32,756 nucleotides of DNA from an uncultured Collinsella sp. (GTDB lineage: Bacteria; Actinomycetota; Coriobacteriia; Coriobacteriales; Coriobacteriaceae): positions 1 through 32,756 of the forward strand of contig UQNC01000021.1 in assembly GCA_900542175.1 (NCBI GenBank), given 5' to 3'. The position numbers and the translations under genes were made by a program. Shown here piece after piece: positions 15,931 through 21,609 of the stretch; within the stretch, counting starts at the first letter, position 1, and every line of letters begins with the position of its first letter. The notes under the pieces were generated by a model. That model saw nothing but the letters and a program-made list of their open reading frames with translations. It was not told the DNA's origin and did no database searches.

Positions 15931-17316
15931 TTAGAGCTCCACGCTTTCGGCTCCGTTGATGGTCAGGTCACGCTCGTAGAAGGCGGTAAGGGCGCGGATG
16001 GCGTACATCACGTCGCGCACGCCGCCGGTCTCGTAGCTCGAGTGCATGGCCAGCTGCGGCAGGCCCACGTCCACGGCATGCATGCTCGCCTGCATATTGG
16101 ACAGATTGCCGAGCGTGGAGCCGCCGGCCATATCGCTCTTGTTGGCGAAGGCCTGCGTGGGCACGTCGGCGTCATCGCAGATAGCCTGGAACACCGCGCG
16201 GCTAAAAGCATCGGTGCAGTAGTGCTGGTTGGCGGCTTCCTTGATGACGATGCCGCCGTTAAGCACAACCCGGTTGCGGGCATCGCACTTCTCGGCGTGG
16301 TTGGGGTGCACGGCATGCGCGTTGTCGCAGCTCACGAGCATCGAAGCGGCAAGTGCGCGGTGGTACGACTCGCCATCGAAGCCCAGCGACCCGTTGATGC
16401 GGCGCAGCGCGTCGGCCAAGAACGTCGACATGGCGCCCTGCTTGGTCTCGGAGCCAACCTCCTCGTTATCGAAGCAGCAGAAGACCGAAACGTCGTGCGC
16501 ATTCTCGGCACCCAAAAATGCCTGCAGCGAGGTGTAGGCGCAGGCCAGGTCGTCGAGCTTGGGCGTCGAGATAAACTCGTCGGCCCAGCCCCAAATGCGC
16601 GCATCCTGACGATTGACCAGGAACAGATCGCGGCCCAGAATCTGCTCGGGCTCAACGTCCAGCTCTTCGGCGATCAGGGCATCGAAGTCACCCTGCTTAA
16701 GCTCGCCGGCGCTGATGAGCGGGCACAGGTTGACGGCTCGGTTGGGAGCAAAGCCCTCGTTAACGCCGCGGTTCATGTGGATGGCAAGGCTCGGGATGAT
16801 GGCGACTTCGCGCTCGGTGGCAAGCAGGCGGCTCTCAATGCGGTCACCCTCGCGCACCAGCACGCGGCCCGCGAGCGCCAGCGGGCGATCGAACCAGGTG
16901 TAGTCGATCATGCCGCCGTAAGCCTCGGTGTTCAGGCGCAACGTCTCGCCTGCGCCATCGAGCTCGGGCACGGCCTTGACCTTAAACGTCGGCGAATCGC
17001 TGTGCGACGCCGTGAGCTGAAAATGATAGTCACCGGCAACGCCGTCCTCGCCCCACGTCGCAGCCAAGTCCTCGCCCACCTTAAAGGCGATAACGCTCGA
17101 AGTATTGCGCTGCGTGTAGTAACGACCGCCCGGTTCGATATCCCATGCCGCGTTCTCGGGCAGATAGGTAAAGCCTGCCTCGTCGAGCTCGGCCATAATG
17201 GTCGCCGCCGTATGGAACATGCTGGGGCATGCCTCGATAAAGTCGATAAGGTCGTTGGCGGCCTCGATATCGTCGGCCGTCACGTGCGTGCGCTCGGGCG
17301 TTTCCTGATCCGTCAT
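15931..17316 (-). CDS. M18 family aminopeptidase
   Basis: A 461-residue cytoplasmic metallopeptidase that removes N-terminal residues, often acidic ones, from peptides. Zinc ligands are visible in order: TASHSDSP (His), FDNEEVGS (Glu), DNAHAVHPNH (His-rich substrate site) and ALYAIRAL-side MHSSYE near the C-terminus. FAPNRAVNLCPL matches the M18 motif. The ATG at 17316 has AAGGGGAGAGC upstream and is preferred over the longer frame from 17427. Monocistronic, divergent from the Ntn amidase gene. Confidence 0.92.
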   Translation of the reverse strand: MTDQETPERTHVTADDIEAANDLIDFIEACPSMFHTAATIMAELDEAGFTYLPENAAWDIEPGGRYYTQRNTSSVIAFKVGEDLAATWGEDGVAGDYHFQLTASHSDSPTFKVKAVPELDGAGETLRLNTEAYGGMIDYTWFDRPLALAGRVLVREGDRIESRLLATEREVAIIPSLAIHMNRGVNEGFAPNRAVNLCPLISAGELKQGDFDALIAEELDVEPEQILGRDLFLVNRQDARIWGWADEFISTPKLDDLACAYTSLQAFLGAENAHDVSVFCCFDNEEVGSETKQGAMSTFLADALRRINGSLGFDGESYHRALAASMLVSCDNAHAVHPNHAEKCDARNRVVLNGGIVIKEAANQHYCTDAFSRAVFQAICDDADVPTQAFANKSDMAGGSTLGNLSNMQASMHAVDVGLPQLAMHSSYETGGVRDVMYAIRALTAFYERDLTINGAESVEL

Positions 17317-17477
17317 GCTCTCCCCTTTCGCTGGGTTGATGGTCCCTTCCAGCATACCCCGCCGCGCCAGCGCCGCACTCTTCATTCCGTGCTTAATTCC
17401 GCGCCGCTCACCAAGTTGAGTCATCATGCCCGCACTCCTTTTGCGACAATTACGCTAACAGGACGAGAGGAGTCGTC

Positions 17478-18563
17478 ATGAAGCCACGTAACATTGCCAT
17501 CGCCTACGGTGTCGCGGGAGCCGCCGTCGGCCTTGCCGCTGTCACCGGTATCGTTTATCACAAGCAAATCAAGTCCGCCGCGTCGCTCAAACGCTTGACC
17601 GACTATGCGGATGGCTATGACCTGTACGCAATCGACATCGCCTACGACTACGATCTTGATCGCATCATCGCTGCTGGCGTGCGCGACGACCAGGCCTACA
17701 TCGATGCCGTGGTGGCGCAGGTGCTGCCCGGTGTGCCGACACATGTCCAGGCACCCCAGTTTGCCTGCAGCGCTTTTGTCGCCGTAGATGCCGAAGGCCG
17801 CGTGCGCACCGGTCGCAATTACGACTTTAAGGACGACACCTCGGCGCTGCTGGTGCGCAATCACCCGCGTGACGGCTATGCCTCCATCGGCTTTGCGGCC
17901 CTCAATAACCTGGGCGATAACACTCCGCTTGACTCCGTCGCCGGACGCGTCGCCGCACTCATGGGCCCGTTTGCCCAGCTCGACGGTGTTAACGAATGCG
18001 GCGTGTCCGTTGCCGTACTCACCCTGGATTCCAAGCCCTGTGACCAGGACACGCAACGCCCCGTCATCAATACCTCGCTCGCCATCCGTCTGGTGCTCGA
18101 CCGTGCCGCCACCACGCAAGAAGCTGTCGACCTGCTTTCCGCCTACGACATGCACGCCATGGCAGGACGCGATTACCACTTCTTTATCAACGACGCCGCC
18201 GGTGACGCGCGCGTAGTAGAGTGGGACCCGCGCGATCCGGACCGCGCTTTCAAAGCGACTCCTGTACGCCAGGTTACGAACTTCTACGCCTGCTATGGCG
18301 ACGAAGTGCTCCCCAACCAAAAGAACGGCGAGCTGGGCCATGGCAAGGAACGCGCCATCGCCATCGCCGATGTCCTCGACGCCCATGTCGGTGCCCAAGA
18401 CGAAACGATTGCCTGGGAAGCCCTGCGAGCCGCAGCGCAAGAGCCCAATCCGGAAGACATCACCAGCAATACGCAATGGTCGGTCGTCTTCGACAATACC
18501 GAGCCCGCTGCCGCCATCACGCTGCGCCGCCACTGGGGCAACGTCGATGCCTTCGCACTGTAA
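17478..18563 (+). CDS. Membrane-anchored linear amide C-N hydrolase (choloylglycine hydrolase-like Ntn hydrolase)
   Basis: 361 residues. The N-terminus (MKPRNIAIAYGVAGAAVGLAA) is a membrane anchor or uncleaved signal. The Ntn-hydrolase core begins at C97 (QFACSAF). R113, D116, N268 (VTNFY) and R292 sit where bile-salt hydrolases have R18, D21, N175 and R228; the C-to-R and C-to-D spacings (16 and 19) are identical. In the classic enzyme the cysteine is residue 2; here about 95 residues precede it and would have to be removed, or tolerated, for activity. The substrate could be a conjugated bile acid, an N-acyl amino acid or a beta-lactam; the sequence does not decide. RBS GAGAGGAG. Confidence 0.82.
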   Translation: MKPRNIAIAYGVAGAAVGLAAVTGIVYHKQIKSAASLKRLTDYADGYDLYAIDIAYDYDLDRIIAAGVRDDQAYIDAVVAQVLPGVPTHVQAPQFACSAFVAVDAEGRVRTGRNYDFKDDTSALLVRNHPRDGYASIGFAALNNLGDNTPLDSVAGRVAALMGPFAQLDGVNECGVSVAVLTLDSKPCDQDTQRPVINTSLAIRLVLDRAATTQEAVDLLSAYDMHAMAGRDYHFFINDAAGDARVVEWDPRDPDRAFKATPVRQVTNFYACYGDEVLPNQKNGELGHGKERAIAIADVLDAHVGAQDETIAWEALRAAAQEPNPEDITSNTQWSVVFDNTEPAAAITLRRHWGNVDAFAL

Positions 18564-18631
18564 GGAGCCAGGCCCGTCGACCTTACGTTCCCTGACGTTG
18601 CTTACATTTCCATACGCTTGAGCTAACACGT

Positions 18632-18664
18632 TTTACCCCCGTATCAACAGTGTGCGGGGGTAAA
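18632..18664. terminator. Hairpin between the Ntn hydrolase and pfkA genes
   Basis: TTTACCCCCG and CGGGGGTAAA form a perfect 10-bp stem with a 13-nt loop. There is no U-run on the plus strand, so it may be a weak terminator or part of the pfkA leader. TTATAAC at 18677 could be the pfkA -10 box. Confidence 0.55.
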
Positions 18665-18702
18665 CTTATGCGCATGTTATAACTTGCCCGGAAGGATTCA
18701 TA

Positions 18703-19782
18703 ATGCTCAGGATCGGTCTTCTTACCAGTGGCGGCGACTGCCAGGCGCTCAACGCCACCATGCGCGGCATTGTCAAAACGCTTATGACCAATAGCGAAGA
18801 GCCTATCGAGATCTATGGTTTTGAGGACGGCTACCAGGGCCTTATCTACAGCAGGTTCCGCGTCATGACGCCCGCCGATTTTAGCGGCATCCTCACCCGC
18901 GGCGGCACCATCCTGGGCACGAGCCGCACGCCGTTCAAGCGCCTGGACATTCCCGAGGCCGACGGCGTCGAGAAGGTGCCCGCAATGGTCCACACCTATC
19001 ATAAGCTGCAGCTCGACTGCCTGTTTATGCTGGGCGGCAACGGCTCCACCAAGACCGCCAACCGCCTGCGCGAAGAGGGCCTCAACGTTATCGCCCTGCC
19101 CAAGACCATCGATAACGACACCTGGGGCACCGAGTTGACGTTTGGCTTTACGAGCGCCATCGACGTCGCCACCAAGTGCATCGACGACATCCACACTACC
19201 GCCTCGAGCCACGGCCGCGTGTTTGTCATCGAGATTATGGGCCACAAGGTCGGCTGGATTCCGCTGTATGCCGGCGTCGCGGGCGGCGCGGACGTCATCC
19301 TGATTCCCGAGATCCCCTACGACATGGACAACGTCATCAAGACCATCGAGCATCGCATGGAGACCGGCAGCCGCTTTACCATCGTGGCCGTCGCCGAGGG
19401 CGCTATCTCCAAGGAGGACGCGGCACTGTCCAAGAAGGAGTACAAGAAGAAGCTCGCCGAGCGAACGAGCCCGTCGATTGTCTACGACATCGCCAAGGAG
19501 ATCGAGGCCAAGACCGGTCGCGAGACCCGCGTCGCCATCCCCGGCCACACACAGCGCGGCGGCCAGCCCGACGCCCAGGACCGCATCTTTGCGACCCAGT
19601 GCGGCGTCGAGGCAGCGCTCGGCTGCCTGCGCGGCGAGTTTGGCTACATGATTGCCCTGCGTGACGGCAAGATGTGCCACATGCCGCTCGAGGAGGTCGC
19701 CGGCAAGCTCAAGTTTGTCGACCCCCAGAGCGACCTGGTGCGCGAGGCCAAGGCGTTGGGCATCAGCTTCGGCGACGAATAG
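18703..19782 (+). CDS. pfkA: 6-phosphofructokinase, GGNGS/PKTIDND type
   Basis: A 359-residue phosphofructokinase that makes fructose 1,6-bisphosphate in glycolysis. SGGDCQALN (9-17) is the phosphate-donor loop, and PKTIDND (133-139) the catalytic loop. Two specificity positions are unusual: GGNGS (111-115) replaces GGDGS, and lysine replaces the glycine of ATP-type PGTIDND. Lysine there is typical of pyrophosphate-dependent or mixed-group enzymes, so the phosphate donor cannot be read as ATP with certainty. GHTQRGG and MGHKVGW bind fructose 6-phosphate. RBS GGAAGGA. A very large hairpin follows the stop by 23 nt. Confidence 0.9.
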   Translation: MLRIGLLTSGGDCQALNATMRGIVKTLMTNSEEPIEIYGFEDGYQGLIYSRFRVMTPADFSGILTRGGTILGTSRTPFKRLDIPEADGVEKVPAMVHTYHKLQLDCLFMLGGNGSTKTANRLREEGLNVIALPKTIDNDTWGTELTFGFTSAIDVATKCIDDIHTTASSHGRVFVIEIMGHKVGWIPLYAGVAGGADVILIPEIPYDMDNVIKTIEHRMETGSRFTIVAVAEGAISKEDAALSKKEYKKKLAERTSPSIVYDIAKEIEAKTGRETRVAIPGHTQRGGQPDAQDRIFATQCGVEAALGCLRGEFGYMIALRDGKMCHMPLEEVAGKLKFVDPQSDLVREAKALGISFGDE

Positions 19783-20174
19783 CCTCGGCTGGAACTGCTC
19801 TCATCGGAGGCCCCAGGGCTTTCCTCCCAAATCGTCCTCGGACATGTCAGGACCCCGCTGCGCGCTTCGCGCGGCGGGGTCCTTCCGTCCTGCGGAAAGA
19901 TTTGGGAGGAAAGCCCTGGGGCCTCCTGCGGTAACTAGGGAGGCCGAGGCTATTCGCCTTCTCGCTGCGGGTGCCTGGGCTGAGATTTTGGGATGTTGCA
20001 GGCTCTTAGCTGAGAGTAGCACTGACATTTGTCCTAAAATGGCTGGTCGCTAGGGGTTGCTACCGGTAGTTGCGGTAGGGTTGGGGCAGATTCTAACTAG
20101 AAATGGTGGTCGCTACCGGTTGTTCTCGGCATACTCGGCTCATTCGATTCGACCATCAAACGAAAGGAACCACC
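19783..20174. other. Gene-free stretch between pfkA and the XRE regulator
   Basis: It holds the giant hairpin at 19806-19926, its outer inverted arms (19776-19789 and 19943-19956), and a segment with repeated GGTCGCTA and the palindrome CTACCGGTAG near 20060, with GCTACCGGT again near 20115. TTCTAACTAGAA near 20092 is also palindromic. The last items could be operators of the downstream regulator. No protein gene is credible. Confidence 0.6.
19806..19926 (+). repeat. Giant hairpin E1 in the pfkA 3' region, candidate structured RNA
   Basis: The outer arms 19806-19833 and 19899-19926 are perfectly complementary over 28 bp. The inner stem GGACCCCGC/GCGGGGTCC (19850-19858 and 19874-19882) is capped by CGCGC-TTC-GCGCG. 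Between the stems lie GTCCTCGGACATGT (19834-19847) on the 5' side and GTCCTGCGGA on the 3' side. These loop sequences recur in the hairpin after asd (31395-31524) although the stems are unrelated. There is no U-run. Confidence 0.85.
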
Positions 20175-21095
20175 ATGGATCTTGCGATGGCGCAGCGCCT
20201 CGTCGATCGCCGTAAAGCTGCCGGCCTTTCTCAGGAGGCGCTTGCTGCCCAGCTGGGCGTAAGCCGCCAGGCTGTTAGTAAATGGGAGCGCAGCGAGTCC
20301 TCACCCGATACCGATAACCTCATTGCGCTCGCCGCGCTGTATGACGTGTCGTTGGACGAGCTGTTATATGGGGAGGCGGCCAACGATGCCGACGACCTGG
20401 AGGACGGTAGCGCCGACACCGAGACGGCGGATGTGGCTGACGAGGCTGAGGATTCTGCCGAGCACGCCGATTGCGGCGACAAACCACTTGTCGATATTTC
20501 CCTCGCGCGCGGTATCCACGTCATTGATCCCAATAAAGGCGAGGAAGTCCATGTTGGTTGGAGCGGCATCCATGTGACCAACGAGCGCAAGGGCGAAGAG
20601 GTGCATGTGGGGCCGGACGGCGTGCATATCGATACGCTTGAGGACGATGGACATAGCGTACGCACCAATGACGACGGCACCGTCACCATCGACGGCGAGA
20701 CGTTTTCCAGCTGGAAGGAAGCACACGACAAGCTCGACCATCATGGCAAGCATTTCCACACCAAGGTCGGACGTGCATGGAACAAATTCCCCTTCCCCGC
20801 ACTTGTCACTCTCGCCTATCTGGTGCTCGGCATTGTCTACGGCACATGGGGCATGGGGCTTTTCCTCGTCTTTCTGGTTCCCGTCTACTACGCGATTGGT
20901 GACTTCATCGATCGGCGCCACCTGTCTAAGCTGATCGAGGCCATCTACCCGGCAGCCGCCATCGCTTGGTTCCTCTACATGTGGCTCTGTTTGGGACAGC
21001 CCCATCCTGCATGGATCATCCTCATCACGATTCCCGTCATAAAGGCGCTCATGCGCTGGTGCCGCAAACAATGGAAGCACCGCAAACAGGCCTAA
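20175..21095 (+). CDS. Membrane-bound XRE regulator with 18-residue internal repeats
   Basis: 306 residues from the ATG at 20175 (RBS AAAGGAA). Residues 5-65 are a helix-turn-helix of the Cro/CI type (LSQEALAAQLGVSRQAVSKW). An acidic linker (66-100) is followed by three tandem units beginning GIHV (113), GIHV (131) and GVHI (149), exactly 18 residues apart, two of which contain KGEEVHVG; they suggest a small beta-repeat. Four hydrophobic helices follow (about 206-225, 227-244, 255-273 and 279-293). A DNA-binding domain on a membrane protein suggests a one-component envelope sensor; its target is unknown. Confidence 0.85.
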   Translation: MDLAMAQRLVDRRKAAGLSQEALAAQLGVSRQAVSKWERSESSPDTDNLIALAALYDVSLDELLYGEAANDADDLEDGSADTETADVADEAEDSAEHADCGDKPLVDISLARGIHVIDPNKGEEVHVGWSGIHVTNERKGEEVHVGPDGVHIDTLEDDGHSVRTNDDGTVTIDGETFSSWKEAHDKLDHHGKHFHTKVGRAWNKFPFPALVTLAYLVLGIVYGTWGMGLFLVFLVPVYYAIGDFIDRRHLSKLIEAIYPAAAIAWFLYMWLCLGQPHPAWIILITIPVIKALMRWCRKQWKHRKQA

Positions 21096-21139
21096 CACGC
21101 TCCGACCCACCAGCACCCAACCGCCCCCGCCCTTCTCCT

Positions 21140-21208
21140 AAGTTGCGGTGAGATAGGGACTGTTTTGAAGCTCCAAAGCGCCAAACAGTCCGTATATCAC
21201 CGCAACTT
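21140..21208. repeat. AAGTTGCGGTGA palindromic element, copy 2
   Basis: The arms 21140-21165 and 21183-21208 match at 24 of 26 positions. The outer AAGTTGCGGTGA and the following A-rich ATAG-type core match copy 1 at 12601-12663, while the inner parts differ between the copies but stay self-complementary. Confidence 0.85.
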
Positions 21209-21270
21209 ACAAACAACTGGGTCAGTTCCGGCACGGAGATTAGCATTGAGCTGACCGCGCGCCAAGAAAA

Positions 21271-21410
21271 GGGCCTATTTACTACGTTTAACTCGAGAGG
21301 GCCGACCATACCCGCCTTTTCCGAAAACTGGCAAGCCATCTACCTGCGGTTTTAATTTCATAATCTTTGTCACGGTCGAGGGTGTGGTAGCAAACGTAGT
21401 AGATAGGCCC
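21271..21410. repeat. 140-bp element with 19-bp terminal inverted repeats
   Basis: GGGCCTATTTACTACGTTT (21271-21289) and AAACGTAGTAGATAGGCCC (21392-21410) are inverted with one mismatch, around about 100 nt of non-coding sequence. The form is like a miniature inverted-repeat element, but no transposase-type ends or target duplication were recognised. Confidence 0.65.
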
Positions 21411-21524
21411 ATTTTGTGGCATACGACCCATACAAGCCCAATCTCGAAGGCCAAAGAGAGTCTCTCATCCACGCCTGCGAGCGAAAACCAAATAGAATGA
21501 AAGGCAAATGGAAAGCCCGTTTGA

Positions 21525-21570
21525 CGGGGCAAACGCCGGGCCACCTAATGGTTGTCCGGCGTTTGCCCCG
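21525..21570 (-). terminator. Perfect 15-bp hairpin after the FtsX-type permease gene
   Basis: CGGGGCAAACGCCGG and CCGGCGTTTGCCCCG are perfect arms with a 16-nt loop. The last G is also the first base of the adjacent GATAAAACCTGCC repeat. It probably ends the ABC operon on the minus strand. Confidence 0.7.
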
Positions 21571-21609
21571 ATAAAACCTGCCAAAATAAACCTGTCCCTT
21601 TTTGGCAGG
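21570..21609 (+). repeat. GATAAAACCTGCC/GGCAGG repeat abutting the FtsX-permease stop codon
   Basis: Full consensus copy; the stop codon of the minus-strand permease (21610-21612) follows at once. The stem is CCTGCC/GGCAGG with the ACCTGTCCCTTTTT core in the loop. Confidence 0.92.

Larger units (their letters stand above)
21096..21609. other. Gene-free stretch built of palindromic elements
   Basis: Between convergent genes there are four elements in a row: the AAGTTGCGGTGA palindrome, a 140-bp inverted-repeat element, a 15-bp GC-rich hairpin and a GATAAAACCTGCC repeat. The sequence between them shows no coding potential. Confidence 0.75.
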
